From: Betaproteobacteria bacterium HGW-Betaproteobacteria-11
GTDB taxonomy: Bacteria > Pseudomonadota > Gammaproteobacteria > Burkholderiales > Rhodocyclaceae
Length of the DNA: 64,000 bases
Direction of reading: 5' to 3'
Assembly: GCA_002842395.1 (NCBI GenBank)
Contig: PHCV01000001.1
Coordinates: forward strand, 62,001-126,000
Shown: positions 9,267 to 19,411 of the stretch, one piece after another
How the letters are laid out: each line of letters opens with the position of its first letter
How positions within the stretch are numbered: the first letter of the stretch is position 1
Notes under the pieces: generated by a model
The model's input: the letters and a program-made list of their open reading frames with translations, nothing else
What the model was told of the DNA's origin: nothing
The model's database searches: none
Program-made: the position numbers and the translations under genes

Positions 9267-9805
9267 ACGATAGCGCACCGGTTGCCCTCTTGATGGTTCG
9301 TCATATTCGCGCGCTGGCCGCCGGCACGTGTGCCGTCCTGCTCCTGTGCGCATGCGGCGAACCGGCCAGGGTGACGCAACCCAAGGAAATTGCCGCTGGC
9401 ACGGCCTGCGCGCTCGACGGCATGCTGCTCGAGGATTTCCCTGGCCCCAAGGCGCAGATTCAGTACGAGCGGGATGCGCCGGAGTTCTTCTGTGACCTCA
9501 AGGAGATGTTCATGATTTATCTGCAAGAGGAACAAAAGCGCCGCATCGTCGCGCTGTACACGCAGGACATGGGCCAAGCCGACTGGATGCAGCCGAAGGG
9601 ACACTGGATCGATGCGAAAACGGCGTTCTACGTCGTTGGCAGCAAAAAACAGGGCTCGATGGGGCCGGCCATCGCCTCCTTCGCCAGCGAACAGGCGGCG
9701 CAACGCTTTGCCGGCAAGGAAGGCGGCCAGGTGTTGCGTTTCGATCAGGTGACGCCGGAGATGGTCGATCTCAGCGGCGGCGTGGTGCACGACCGGCGGA
9801 TGTGA
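9263..9805 (+). CDS. nosL: NosL, copper-binding lipoprotein
   Basis: An outer-membrane-anchored periplasmic Cu(I) chaperone delivering copper to NosZ. The 180-residue protein has a lipoprotein signal ending in LCAC, then the NosL domain with the conserved region CALDGMLL and, further on, FFCDLKEMF. Start ATG 9263 overlaps the nosY stop. It is the last gene of the nos operon; the next gene is on the opposite strand. Confidence 0.92.
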   Translation: MNDSAPVALLMVRHIRALAAGTCAVLLLCACGEPARVTQPKEIAAGTACALDGMLLEDFPGPKAQIQYERDAPEFFCDLKEMFMIYLQEEQKRRIVALYTQDMGQADWMQPKGHWIDAKTAFYVVGSKKQGSMGPAIASFASEQAAQRFAGKEGGQVLRFDQVTPEMVDLSGGVVHDRRM

Positions 9806-9839
9806 AGCGGTAGTGATCGCGCCGTGCGGCGCCGGACCC

Positions 9840-10277
9840 TCAGATCAACCCCGCCCCGACGATGATTACGCCATAGCGCGCCGCCTTGCCCAGCGCCATC
9901 CACAAGACGCTCGGCAGCACCGGCAGGCGCAGCCAGCCGGCGGCGGCGCACAGCGCATCGCCGATGATCGGCGCCCAGGCCAGGATCAGCACCGGCGCCC
10001 CCCAGTGGCGGGCGAGGTCCAGATGCCGGTGCCGCTTGGGCGAATCGTCCTTCGGCTCGGGCAGGACGCGCGCCATCCAGTAGGTGAGCATGCCGCCGGC
10101 GGTGTTGCCGAGGGTGGCGAGTACGAAGGCGGCCGCGGCCTGTTCCGGGTGGTAGCGGATCAGGGCGAACAGCACGGCTTCCGAGCCACCGGGGAGCAGC
10201 GTCGCGGCGAGAAAGGCGGAAAGGAAAAGCCCGGCCAGTCCCCATTGCGCAGCTTCGGGGGAGAGAAGGAAGTCCAT
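9840..10277 (-). CDS. yqaA: YqaA-family (DedA/SNARE-associated) inner-membrane protein
   Basis: A 145-residue membrane protein of the YqaA branch of the DedA/VTT fold, related to lipid or small-molecule transporters; its exact substrate is unknown. Visible features are an N-terminal re-entrant segment with LLPGGSEAVLFAL, the glycine-rich LATLGNTAGGMLTYWMAR, and a later WAPIIGDALCAAAGWLR. It is convergent with nosL and divergent from ilvA, 47 bp away. Confidence 0.85.
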   Translation of the reverse strand: MDFLLSPEAAQWGLAGLFLSAFLAATLLPGGSEAVLFALIRYHPEQAAAAFVLATLGNTAGGMLTYWMARVLPEPKDDSPKRHRHLDLARHWGAPVLILAWAPIIGDALCAAAGWLRLPVLPSVLWMALGKAARYGVIIVGAGLI

Positions 10278-10324
10278 CCCGCATGTTACCCTTTACGCCT
10301 CGATTTCGAACTGCCACCCTTGCC

Positions 10325-11857
10325 ATGCCGACCGATTATCTGGAAAAAATCCTCAATGCCCGCGTCTATGATGTCGCCATCGAGACGCCGCTGGAGCTGG
10401 CGCCCAACCTCTCGGCGCGAACCGACAATCGCATCCTGCTCAAGCGCGAGGACATGCAGCCGGTGTTCAGCTTCAAGCTGCGCGGAGCCTACAACAAGAT
10501 CGTCCATCTCTCGCCGGAGCAGCGATCGCGCGGCGTGATCTGCGCCTCCGCCGGCAACCATGCCCAGGGCGTGGCGCTGGCGGCGCAGAAGCTCGGCATC
10601 CGGGCGGTGATCGTGATGCCGACGACGACGCCGCAGATCAAGATCGAGGCGGTGAAGAAACGCGGTGGCGCCAAGGTGGAAATCGTGCTGGCGGGCGATT
10701 CCTACGATGCCGCCCATGCCGCCGCCTTGCTGCTGGAGAAAAAGCACAAGCTCAATTTCGTCCATCCCTTCGACGATCCGCTGGTGATCGCCGGCCAGGG
10801 CACCATCGGCATGGAGATCCTGCGCCAGCACGCCGAGCCGATCGATGCCGTGTTCTGCTGCGTCGGCGGCGGCGGGCTGATCGCCGGGGTGGCGGCCTAC
10901 ATCAAGCGGCTGCGGCCGCAGACCCGGATCATCGGGGTCGAAGCCTGCGATGCGGATGCGATGGCCCGCTCGCTCAAGGCCGGGCGGCGCGTCAAGCTGG
11001 AGACGGTGGGCCTGTTCGCCGACGGCGCGGCGGTCAAGCATGTCGGCGCCGAGACCTTCCGCCTCTGTCGCCAGTATGTCGATGAGATGGTGCTGGTCGA
11101 TACCGACGCCATCTGCGCGGCGATCAAGGACGTGTTCGAGGACACCCGCTCGATCCTCGAACCGGCCGGCGCGCTGGCGGTGGCCGGAGCCAAGGAATGG
11201 GCTAGGCGCCACGGCGCGCACGGCAAGACGCTGGTCGCGGTGGCTTCCGGCGCCAACATGAATTTCGACCGCCTGCGCTTCGTCGCCGAACGCGCCGAAC
11301 TGGGCGAACAGCGCGAGGCCCTGCTCGCCGTCACCCTGCCCGAGCGGCCCGGCAGCTACCGCGAATTCGTTTCCCTGATCGGCGCGCGCAGCATCACCGA
11401 ATTCAACTACCGCTACCACAGCGAGAGCGAGGCCCATGTCTTCGTCGGCCTGCAGGTCGCGGGCCGCGACGAAACGGCGAAGCTGATGCGGCAGTTGCAG
11501 AAGCATGGCTACTCGGCGCTCGATCTGACCGACAACGAAATGGCCAAGCTGCACATCCGTCACGTCGTCGGCGGCCATGCGCCGAAGGCGCTGCCCGACG
11601 GCTGTCACGAGTTGCTCTACCGCTTCGAGTTTCCCGAGCGTCCCGGCGCGCTGATGACTTTCCTCGAGGCGATGAGCGCCGGCTGGAACATCAGCCTGTT
11701 CCACTACCGCAACCACGGCGCCGACACCGGCCGCGTGCTGGTCGGCATGCAGGTGCCGGCCGGCGAGATGAAGGCCTTCCGCGCCTTCCTCAAACGGCTC
11801 GGCTACAGCTACTGGGACGAGACCGGCAACCCGGCCTATCGGCTGTTCCTCGGATGA
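10325..11857 (+). CDS. ilvA: Threonine ammonia-lyase, biosynthetic
   Basis: Deaminates threonine to 2-oxobutanoate, the first step of isoleucine synthesis. The 510-residue protein matches the long, allosterically regulated form. The PLP domain has the Schiff-base lysine K51 in FSFKLRGAYNK and the glycine loop CCVGGGGLIAGVA. Two C-terminal ACT-like regulatory repeats begin near residues 325 (LPERPGSYREF) and 425 (FPERPGALMTF), where isoleucine and valine would bind. ATG 10325 was chosen to match the usual N-terminus; no clear ribosome site is visible. It overlaps the broken aminotransferase gene downstream. Confidence 0.95.
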   Translation: MPTDYLEKILNARVYDVAIETPLELAPNLSARTDNRILLKREDMQPVFSFKLRGAYNKIVHLSPEQRSRGVICASAGNHAQGVALAAQKLGIRAVIVMPTTTPQIKIEAVKKRGGAKVEIVLAGDSYDAAHAAALLLEKKHKLNFVHPFDDPLVIAGQGTIGMEILRQHAEPIDAVFCCVGGGGLIAGVAAYIKRLRPQTRIIGVEACDADAMARSLKAGRRVKLETVGLFADGAAVKHVGAETFRLCRQYVDEMVLVDTDAICAAIKDVFEDTRSILEPAGALAVAGAKEWARRHGAHGKTLVAVASGANMNFDRLRFVAERAELGEQREALLAVTLPERPGSYREFVSLIGARSITEFNYRYHSESEAHVFVGLQVAGRDETAKLMRQLQKHGYSALDLTDNEMAKLHIRHVVGGHAPKALPDGCHELLYRFEFPERPGALMTFLEAMSAGWNISLFHYRNHGADTGRVLVGMQVPAGEMKAFRAFLKRLGYSYWDETGNPAYRLFLG

Positions 11858-12863
11858 TGTCCGAGTACGCCGCCTTCGATTTCGACGCGGCGCTCGAGCG
11901 CCGCGGCAGCGACTCGGAGAAATGGGCGCGCTACGGCGAGCGCGACATCCGATCGAGGCCGAATGGATCGTCTGGTTGCCCGGCCTGGTCAGCGGCCTCA
12001 ATGTCGCCGCGCGCGCTGTGGGCGAAGCACAGGACGCGGTGTTCACCGCCACGCCGGTCTATCCGCCGTTTCTCTCCGCGCCGCGCCATGCCGGCCGGCC
12101 GCTGCTCACGGTGCCGCTGGTCAAGGGCGCGCAGCGCTGGGAATGGGATTTTGCGGCCGCCGAAGCGGCGCTCCTGCGGCAGAAGGCGAAACTCTTCCTG
12201 CTTTGCCATCCGCATAATCCGGTGGGCCGGCTGTGGGACGAAGCGGAACTTGCGCAACTGGCCAAACTTGCCCGGCGCCATGACCTGATCGTCTGCAGCG
12301 ATGAAATCCACAATGGCCTGATCCTTTCGCCGCTCCACCAACACCGACTTTTTGCCACTTTCGCTCCTGGCCTGGCCGAACGCACCATCACGCTGATGGC
12401 GCCATCAAAAACCTTCAACATTCCCGGCCTGGGCGCGGCCTTCGCGGTGATTCCCGAGGCCGGCCTGCGCCAGCGTTTTCGCCGAGCGATGGCCGGCATC
12501 GTGCCGCAGCCCAACCTGCTCGGCATGGCGGCGCTGGAAGCCGCCTTCATCGCCTGCGACGACTGGCAGGCGGCGCTGCTCGACTATCTGCGGGGCAATG
12601 CTGCGCGCGTGGAGGCTGCCGTGGCGCAGATTCCCGGACTGTCGATGCACCCGGTGGAGGCCACCTATCTGGCCTGGATCGATGCCCGCGAACTGGCCGC
12701 GGGCCACGGCATCGATGACCTCTCGCGGCATTTCGAGGCGCACGGCCTCGGCCTTTCCGACGGCGCGGCGTTCGGCATGTCCGGCTTCGTCCGCCTCAAC
12801 TTCGGTACCCGCCGCGCCCTGCTCGACGAGGCGCTGCGCCGACTTGCCGCGGCCTGCGGCTAA
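11854..12863 (+). pseudogene. patB: PatB/MalY-type aminotransferase or C-S lyase with internal deletion and frameshift
   Basis: The family comprises PLP-dependent cystathionine beta-lyases and aminotransferases. The reading frame opens normally (FDFDAALERRGSDSEKW, then YGERDI) but near 11945-11955 jumps to the other frame at IEAEWIVWLPGLVSGL. The intervening stretch that normally contains the conserved WVADMDF and VFGYT regions, about 55 residues in MalY, is missing. The two parts differ in frame by +2, so the lost DNA is not a multiple of three. The rest is intact, including the PLP lysine in APSKTFNIPGL and the C-terminal arginine region. It overlaps ilvA by ATGA, so it was once an operon partner. 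A loss of ~160 bp is hard to explain as a sequencing error. Confidence 0.85.
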
Positions 12864-12885
12864 GAGGCTGTTCGAGCCGGCCGCT

Positions 12886-13197
12886 CTATCGCTTTGGCGA
12901 CCCGCTGCCCCTGGGGGCGGACTCAATCCTTGCGGCATGGCCGTGTCGTTTTTTCGGGGCGGCGGTGGCCTTCTCGTGCTTGAGGCCTTCCTCGTTCATG
13001 CGATCCTCGGCACGGCCCAGGCCTGTATCGCGATCTTGTGCAAAACGTCCGTTGGAGTTTTCAAAAGATTGGCTACTCGAAGGTGGGCCGCCTGGCGTCC
13101 CATGTCCGAAGCCACCACCCGCGCCGCGCGCCGCTGCGTTCAGGCTAAGAGCACCCATAACGCTAGCGCATAACAAAACTGAAAACGATTTACGCAT
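12886..13197 (-). CDS. Small secreted protein of unknown function
   Basis: A 103-residue protein with a clear signal peptide (RKSFSVLLCASVMGALSL, cleavage near AAARG) and a mature part rich in Gly, Ser, Arg and Glu, with no recognised domain. ATG 13197 was chosen because AAGGAG sits about 8 bases upstream; an earlier ATG at 13215 is less well placed. It is convergent with the patB remnant, and metH lies further upstream of nothing it shares. Function is unknown; a periplasmic role is inferred from the signal only. Confidence 0.6.
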   Translation of the reverse strand: MRKSFSVLLCASVMGALSLNAAARGAGGGFGHGTPGGPPSSSQSFENSNGRFAQDRDTGLGRAEDRMNEEGLKHEKATAAPKKRHGHAARIESAPRGSGSPKR

Positions 13198-13327
13198 GAC
13201 CATCTCCTTCTTCAAAGTCCCGAGAACTGCATGCTAACCCTGCAGTCGGACGCCGTGCCGCTTTGCCGGCAGGAAAACAGTATCCATTTGTAAGCTGACG
13301 CATGCCCTACCGCATGCCCCGATCCGG

Positions 13328-16300
13328 TCATAGCAGCGGCGCCAGCCAGCGCTCGGCTTCGGCCAGCGGCAGGCCGGCGCGCTGCGCCCAGTCTTCGAGC
13401 TGGTCGCGGCCGATCTTGCCGACGGCAAAGTAGTGCGCATCGGGGTGGGCGAAGTAGAACCCGGCGACCGAGGCGGCCGGCGTCATGGCGAAGTTTTCGG
13501 TCAGTTCCATGCCGGCATTCGCCGGCACATCGAGCAGCGCAAACAGCGCCTGCTTGACGGTGTGGTCGGGACAGGCCGGGTAGCCGGGCGCCGGGCGGAT
13601 GCCCTGGTAGTTTTCGGCGATCAGGGCCTCGGGGCCGAGCGTCTCGTCCGCGGCATAGCCCCAGTAGTCCTTGCGCACCCGCTCGTGCAGCCATTCGGCG
13701 GCGGCTTCGGCCAGCCGGTCGGCCAGGGATTTGAGCATGATGGCGTGATAGTCGTCGTGCGCGGCCTCGAACCCGGCGAGCTTTTCTTCGATGCCGATGC
13801 CGGCGGTGACGGCAAAGGCGCCGAGGTAATCGGCAATCGCCGTCTCGCCAGCGCCGACTTTCGGCGCCACGAAATCGGCGAGGCATTGCTGCGGCTTGCC
13901 CTCGGGCCGTTCCTGCTGCTGGCGCAGGCCATGCCAGGTCATCAGCGTCCGCGTGCGTGTCTCGTCGGCGTAGATTTCGATGTCGTCGCCGACGCTGTTG
14001 GCCGGAAACAGGCCGCATACCGCGTTGGCGGCCAACCATTTTTCGGCGATGATTTTTTCCAGCATTGTCCGCGCATCACGATAGACGTTGCGCGCCGCCT
14101 CGCCGACCAGCGGATCATCGAGAATCTGCGGGAAGCGCCCGGCCAGATCCCAGGTCTGGAAGAACGGGCCCCAGTCGATGTAGTCGGCAAGCGTGGCCAG
14201 GTCGAGCCCATGCAGCACGGCGACGCCTGGTTTTTTGGGCGGTCGCGGGGCATGGTCGAGCCGGGCCGGACGGGCGCGCGCGGCTTCCAGCGACACCAGC
14301 GGAATGCCTTTCTTGGCGCCATGCTGCTGACGGACTTTTTCGTAATCGGTCGCCACTTGCTGGACGAAGTCGTCGTGCAGGTCGGCCGAAAGCAGTTGCG
14401 TCACCACGCCGACAGCGCGCGAGGCATCGGGCACATAGACTACCGGGCCGCTGTACTTGGGCGCGATCTTGATCGCCGTGTGCGCGCGCGAGGTGGTCGC
14501 GCCGCCGATCAGCAGGGGCAGCGCGCGGCCAGCCCTTGCCGGGTGGCTCTCGCCGCCGGCAAAGCCCTGGCGCTGCATTTCCGTGGCGATATAAGCCATT
14601 TCCTCGAGCGATGGCGTGATCAGGCCGGAGAGGCCGATGGCCTGGGCGCCGTGTTCCTTGGCGGCATGGAGGATTTTTTCCGCCGAGACCATGACGCCCA
14701 GATCGATGACTTCATAGCCGTTGCAGCCGAGCACGACACCGACGATGTTCTTGCCGATGTCATGGACGTCGCCCTTCACCGTGGCGATCACGATGCGGCC
14801 CTTGCTGGTCGAGCCGGTGCGCAGCTTCTCGGCTTCGATGAAGGGCAGCAGATGCGCCACGGCGAGCTTCATCACCCGCGCCGACTTGACCACCTGCGGC
14901 AGGAACATCTTGCCGGCGCCGAACAGGTCGCCGACCACGTTCATGCCGGCCATCAGCGGCCCCTCGATCACCGCCAGCGGCGGCTGGCCGGCGGCGGTCA
15001 GCCGGGCGCGGCATTCCTCGGTATCCCCCACCACATACTCGGTGATGCCCTTGACCATCGCGTGGGCCAGGCGCTGCTCCACCGGCCACTGCCGCCAGGC
15101 CGGATCCTGCACCTGCTCCTTGGCCTGGCCCCCGAATTTTTCCCTGAGCGTGGTGGCAAAGTCCACCAGCGCCTCGCCCGCATTTTTTCCATTCGCGGGC
15201 TGGCGATTGAGCACTACGTCCTCGACCTTTTCGCGCAGCACCGGGTCGAGGTCGTCATACACGCCGAGCTGGCCGGCATTGACGATGCCCATGGTGAGTC
15301 CAGCCTTGATCGCGTGATAGAGGAACACGGTGTGGATCGCCTCGCGCACCGGATCGTTGCCGCGGAAGGAAAACGAGACGTTGGAGACGCCGCCGGAGCT
15401 CCAGGCGTGCGGCAGATGCTGGCGCAGCCAGGCCACCGCCTCGATGAAGTCGACCGCGTAGTTGTCGTGCTCGGGGATGCCGGTGGCGATGGCGAAGATG
15501 TTGGGATCGAAGATGATGTCCTCGGCCGGGAAGCCGTCGTTCACCAGCAGCTCGTAGGCGCGCCGGCAGATGCCGGTCTTGCGCGCGAAGGTGTCCGCCT
15601 GTCCCGTTTCGTCGAAGGCCATCACCACCACCGCCGCGCCGTAGCGGCGGGCCAGCCGGGCCTGTTCGAGGAACTTCGCCTCGCCTTCCTTCATCGAGAT
15701 CGAATTGACGATGCCCTTGCCCTGGATGCACTTGAGGCCGGCCTCGATCACCTCCCATTTCGAGGAATCGAGCATCAGCGGCACCTTGCAGATGTCCGGC
15801 TCGGAGCCGATCAAGTGGAGGAATTTCACCATCGCCGCCTGCGAGTCGAGCATCGCCTCGTCCATGTTGATATCGATGACCTGGGCGCCGTTCTCGACCT
15901 GGCTGCGCGCCACCGCCAGCGCAGCGTCGAAACGGCCGTCGAGGATCATCCGCGCGAAAGCTTTGGAACCGGTGACGTTGGTGCGCTCGCCAACATTGAC
16001 GAACAGGCTGTCGCGGGTGACGTTGAAGGCTTCGAGACCGGAGAGGCGCAGCGCAAAGTCGGCGCTGGCGGGACGCCGCGGCGGACAACCGGCAAGCGCG
16101 GCGGCGAGCGCCGCAATATGTTCCGGCGTGGTGCCGCAGCAGCCGCCGGCGATGTTGAGCAGGCCCCGCTCGCCCCACTCGCGGATTTCTTCGGCCAGCA
16201 TCCGTGGCGTTTCGTCGTAGCCGCCGAAGGCATTGGGCAGGCCGGCGTTCGGGTGTACCGAAACGTGGCAGGTGGCCAGCCGCGATATCTCTTCGACATA

Positions 16301-17065
16301 CTGGCGCAGTTCTTTCGCGCCGAGCGCGCAGTTGAGGCCGAAGGACAGCGGCCGCGCATGGCGCAGCGAATTCCAGAAGGCCTCCGCCGTCTGGCCGGAG
16401 AGCGTGCGGCCGGAGGCATCGGTGATGGTGCCGGAGATCATCAGCGGCCAGCGGCGGCCAGCCTGGTCGAAGAATTTTTCGATGGCGAACAGCGCGGCCT
16501 TGGCGTTGAGCGTGTCGAAAATGGTTTCCACCAGCAGGATGTCGGCACCGCCCTCGGTCAAGCCGCGGGCGGCTTCGAGGTAATTGTCGACCAGCAGGTC
16601 GAAGGTCACGTTGCGCGCGCCGGGATCGTTCACGTCGGGCGAGAGCGAGGCGGTGCGCGAGGTCGGCCCGAGCACGCCGGCGACGAAGCGCGGCTTGTCG
16701 GGCGTGGCGTATTTGTCGGCCGCTACGCGCGCCAGCCGGGCGGCGGCGACGTTGAGTTCGAAGGCAGTCTCCGCGAGGCCGTACTCGGCTTGCGAGATGC
16801 GCGTGGCATTGAAGCTGTTGGTCTCGATCAGATCCGCGCCGGCGGCCAGATAGGCCTCGTGGATGCTGGCGATCACCTGCGGCTGGGTCAGCGCCAGGAG
16901 ATCGTTGTTGCCCTTGAGGTCACGGTCGTGCGCGGCAAAGCGCTCGCCGCGAAAGTCGGCTTCGGTGAGACGGTGACGCTGCACCATGGTGCCCATTGCG
17001 CCGTCGAGAATCAGGATGCGCTGGTCGAGAAGGTGCTGGAGTTCGTCGCTGCGGTCGGGCTGCAT
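13328..17065 (-). CDS. metH: Cobalamin-dependent methionine synthase
   Basis: Transfers a methyl group from 5-methyltetrahydrofolate via methylcobalamin to homocysteine. The 1245 residues carry all modules in order: homocysteine domain with DGAMGTMVQ (21-29) and zinc cysteines in [11 protein letters not shown] (near 308), pterin-binding domain from about 355, the helical cap, B12-binding domain with the cobalt-ligating DVHDIGKN (near 768), and the AdoMet-dependent reactivation domain after about 900 with the final [15 protein letters not shown] region. Length agrees with E. coli MetH. A 1212-codon open frame on the opposite strand is a codon-bias shadow. Confidence 0.97.
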   Translation of the reverse strand: MQPDRSDELQHLLDQRILILDGAMGTMVQRHRLTEADFRGERFAAHDRDLKGNNDLLALTQPQVIASIHEAYLAAGADLIETNSFNATRISQAEYGLAETAFELNVAAARLARVAADKYATPDKPRFVAGVLGPTSRTASLSPDVNDPGARNVTFDLLVDNYLEAARGLTEGGADILLVETIFDTLNAKAALFAIEKFFDQAGRRWPLMISGTITDASGRTLSGQTAEAFWNSLRHARPLSFGLNCALGAKELRQYVEEISRLATCHVSVHPNAGLPNAFGGYDETPRMLAEEIREWGERGLLNIAGGCCGTTPEHIAALAAALAGCPPRRPASADFALRLSGLEAFNVTRDSLFVNVGERTNVTGSKAFARMILDGRFDAALAVARSQVENGAQVIDINMDEAMLDSQAAMVKFLHLIGSEPDICKVPLMLDSSKWEVIEAGLKCIQGKGIVNSISMKEGEAKFLEQARLARRYGAAVVVMAFDETGQADTFARKTGICRRAYELLVNDGFPAEDIIFDPNIFAIATGIPEHDNYAVDFIEAVAWLRQHLPHAWSSGGVSNVSFSFRGNDPVREAIHTVFLYHAIKAGLTMGIVNAGQLGVYDDLDPVLREKVEDVVLNRQPANGKNAGEALVDFATTLREKFGGQAKEQVQDPAWRQWPVEQRLAHAMVKGITEYVVGDTEECRARLTAAGQPPLAVIEGPLMAGMNVVGDLFGAGKMFLPQVVKSARVMKLAVAHLLPFIEAEKLRTGSTSKGRIVIATVKGDVHDIGKNIVGVVLGCNGYEVIDLGVMVSAEKILHAAKEHGAQAIGLSGLITPSLEEMAYIATEMQRQGFAGGESHPARAGRALPLLIGGATTSRAHTAIKIAPKYSGPVVYVPDASRAVGVVTQLLSADLHDDFVQQVATDYEKVRQQHGAKKGIPLVSLEAARARPARLDHAPRPPKKPGVAVLHGLDLATLADYIDWGPFFQTWDLAGRFPQILDDPLVGEAARNVYRDARTMLEKIIAEKWLAANAVCGLFPANSVGDDIEIYADETRTRTLMTWHGLRQQQERPEGKPQQCLADFVAPKVGAGETAIADYLGAFAVTAGIGIEEKLAGFEAAHDDYHAIMLKSLADRLAEAAAEWLHERVRKDYWGYAADETLGPEALIAENYQGIRPAPGYPACPDHTVKQALFALLDVPANAGMELTENFAMTPAASVAGFYFAHPDAHYFAVGKIGRDQLEDWAQRAGLPLAEAERWLAPLL

Positions 17066-17101
17066 GGGTGAATGCCGTGAAAGCCAGGAAGGAAGGGCAT
17101 T

Positions 17102-18304
17102 TTAGCAGTCCGCCGTGGCCTGCTCCACGCGCTGTCGCCGGGCCAGCCAGAACGCCGTCGCGCCGAGCAGCAGGAAGGTTGCCATGCCCGCCGCCAGGCG
17201 CAGCGTGCTGCTCCATAGCAGCGGGATGAGCAGCGCGCTGGAAAGGGCGCCGACGCTGGTCTGGATCACGCCGAGCCCGCTCGAGGCGAGGCCCCGGCGC
17301 GCCGGGAACAGATCGAGGGCGAGCAGTTGCAGGCTGGGCATGGCCAGCGCCATGCCGCAGGCAAACAGCGGCAGAGGGGCGATCGACCAGGGCAGGCCGG
17401 GCGGCAGCCACAGGTTGAGCAGCAGGTTGAGCAGGGCGGCGGTGGTCATCAGCAGATAGGCAAGGGCGATGGTGCGCCCCGGCGAGAGTCGTCCGGCAAG
17501 GCGGCCGGAGAGGATGGAGCCGGCCATCATGCCGGTCACTTGCGGCACGAACAGCACGGCGAAGGATTGCGCTGAAAGGTGCAGCAGCTGCATGAGAAAC
17601 ACCGGGGCGGCCAGCACATAGACGAAGAAGGCATTGAAATTGAGCGCCGTGGCCAGGCTCAGGAAAAGGAAGCGCGGGTGGCTGAACATCCGGCCGTAGG
17701 CCCGCGCCAGCGGCGCCGCAACCAGTGGCTGGCGGCGGGCGGGCGGCAGGGTCTCCGGCAGCCAGAGTGCGCAGGCCAGAAGCAGCAGGCCGGCGAGCAG
17801 GGCGAGGAAGACGAAGACGCCATGCCAGTCGAAAAAACGCAGAATCCAGCCGCCGATGACCGGGGCGATGGCCGGGGCGATGGCAAACAGCAAGGCGACT
17901 TTCGCCATCAGGCGTTGCGCCGCCGGGCCGTCGAGCAGATCGCGCACCATGGCGCGGCCGATGATGATGCCGAAGCCGGCGGAGCAACCTTGCAGGGCGC
18001 GTCCCAGCCAGAGCATCTCGATGCGGGTGGCGGCAGCGCAGACCAGCGAGGCAATGGCGAACAGGCCAAGGCCAAAGAGAATCACACGGCGGCGGCCGAG
18101 CGCGTCGGAGATCGCGCCCTGCCACAGCATCATGAAGGCGAACGGCAGCAGGTAGGCCGGCAGCGTGTGCTGGACTTCGACCGCGCTGGCGCCCAGTGAC
18201 CGGGCGATGGCGGGAAACGCAGGCAGGTAGGTGTCGATTGAAAACGGGCCGAGGGCCGACAGGGCGGCGAGCAGGAAGGTCAGCCGGCGGGGGTGGTCGT
18301 TCAT
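17102..18304 (-). CDS. Bcr/CflA-family MFS drug exporter
   Basis: A 400-residue 12-helix major facilitator proton antiporter; family members export bicyclomycin, chloramphenicol or sulfonamides. The N-terminus LSALGPFSIDTYLPAFP and the loop SDALGRRRVILFG (MFS motif A) are characteristic, as is GRALQGCSAGFGIIIGRAMV. ATG 18304 was chosen because it begins just before the first helix; a longer frame to 18400 adds a non-homologous leader. It lies downstream of nothing obvious and is divergent from the rhodanese gene at 18399. Confidence 0.88.
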   Translation of the reverse strand: MNDHPRRLTFLLAALSALGPFSIDTYLPAFPAIARSLGASAVEVQHTLPAYLLPFAFMMLWQGAISDALGRRRVILFGLGLFAIASLVCAAATRIEMLWLGRALQGCSAGFGIIIGRAMVRDLLDGPAAQRLMAKVALLFAIAPAIAPVIGGWILRFFDWHGVFVFLALLAGLLLLACALWLPETLPPARRQPLVAAPLARAYGRMFSHPRFLFLSLATALNFNAFFVYVLAAPVFLMQLLHLSAQSFAVLFVPQVTGMMAGSILSGRLAGRLSPGRTIALAYLLMTTAALLNLLLNLWLPPGLPWSIAPLPLFACGMALAMPSLQLLALDLFPARRGLASSGLGVIQTSVGALSSALLIPLLWSSTLRLAAGMATFLLLGATAFWLARRQRVEQATADC

Positions 18305-18398
18305 CGCGGTCACTATACCGGAGCAGGAGCAGGGCTTACTGGCGCGTCTGCCGGACTGAGTAGAATGCACCGGTTCAATCCCTGCCCGACCGACTGTC

Positions 18399-18791
18399 AT
18401 GGAGCATCTCGAACCCCAACCCGCTTACGAATTCCTGCAACAGCATCCGGCCGCGCTGTTCATCGACTGTCGCAGCACGATGGAATATTTCTTCGTCGGC
18501 CATCCGGCGGGCGCCGTGCATGTGGCCTGGAACGATGGCGACGACTGGGAGATCAATCCGCATTTCGTCGCCGAAGTGAAGCGCCTGGCCGGCGAGGCCA
18601 GCGAGCGGCCGCTGGTGATCATTTGCCGCAGCGGCAACCGTTCCGTCGATGCCGGACTGGCGCTGGAAGCGGCAGGTTTTGCGCGGGTGATCAACGTGCT
18701 GCGCGGCTTCGAGGGCGAGCTCGATGAACGGCATCACCGCAATTCAAAAAACGGCTGGCGCCACGACGGCCTGCCCTGGGAGCAGTCGTGA
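18399..18791 (+). CDS. Rhodanese-domain protein
   Basis: A 130-residue single-domain sulfurtransferase. The active-site loop is CRSGNRS, with the persulfide-forming cysteine near residue 75, after FIDCRSTMEYFFVGHP. Single-domain rhodaneses move sulfane sulfur among thiols or thiosulfate; the acceptor here is unknown. It is followed closely by a thioredoxin-fold gene, suggesting a thiol or redox role. Confidence 0.88.
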   Translation: MEHLEPQPAYEFLQQHPAALFIDCRSTMEYFFVGHPAGAVHVAWNDGDDWEINPHFVAEVKRLAGEASERPLVIICRSGNRSVDAGLALEAAGFARVINVLRGFEGELDERHHRNSKNGWRHDGLPWEQS

Positions 18792-18816
18792 TCGCCCCAT
18801 TCGCCTCATTCGGCCC

Positions 18817-19362
18817 ATGCCGCGCCTGATTTCCCGTCGCCATATGCTCGAAGCCCTGCTCATCCTCGCCCTCGTCGTCGTGGTGCAGCTGTGGCAGTCG
18901 CGCGGCCTGCCGGCGGGCGCCGCCCCGCCGCTGTCCGGTGTGCGCAGCGATGGCGTGGCGATCAGCCTGGCCGGGTTTCAAAAACTCGGCGCTGGTGACG
19001 CGCCGGGCACGCCGAATGCGGCCGGCAAGCCGGTGCTGGTGGTGTTCTGGGCGACCTGGTGCGGCGTGTGCAAGGCCGAGGAATCGAATATCGTGGCCAT
19101 CTCGCGCGACTGGCCGGTATTTTCGGTGGCCATGCAGTCGGGTGATGCGGCCGCGGTGAACAAGCACCTGGCCGAGCGCGGGATTCCCTATCCGGCGCTG
19201 GTCGATGCCGAGGGTAAGCAGGCCGCAGCCTGGGGCATCGCCGGTGTGCCGACCCACTTCATCGTCGATGCCGCCGGCAAGGTGCGCTTCCGCGTCGTTG
19301 GCTATGCCACCACCTGGGGCCTGCGGGCACGGCTGTGGTGGGCCGGGCGGTTTGCGGCATGA
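18817..19362 (+). CDS. TlpA/DsbE-like membrane-anchored thiol-disulfide oxidoreductase
   Basis: A 181-residue protein with an N-terminal membrane anchor (LEALLILALVVVVQLW), placing the thioredoxin domain in the periplasm. The active site is WCGVC, preceded by VLVVFWATW, with the cis-proline in IAGVPTHFIVD. The family reduces disulfides in cytochrome c maturation or copper-site assembly, for example in NosZ-bearing denitrifiers. ATG 18817 gives the anchor; earlier in-frame codons overlap the rhodanese gene. Confidence 0.85.
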   Translation: MPRLISRRHMLEALLILALVVVVQLWQSRGLPAGAAPPLSGVRSDGVAISLAGFQKLGAGDAPGTPNAAGKPVLVVFWATWCGVCKAEESNIVAISRDWPVFSVAMQSGDAAAVNKHLAERGIPYPALVDAEGKQAAAWGIAGVPTHFIVDAAGKVRFRVVGYATTWGLRARLWWAGRFAA

Positions 19363-19411
19363 GCGCCGCCGGCGAACAGCCATCACCCTCTGCCCTGGGG
19401 AGGGCCTTCCG

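Noticed and set aside
13433-17071. A 1212-codon open frame on the plus strand
   Set aside because: It lies fully antisense to metH, has low-complexity composition typical of shadow frames in GC-rich genes, and lacks any family motif.
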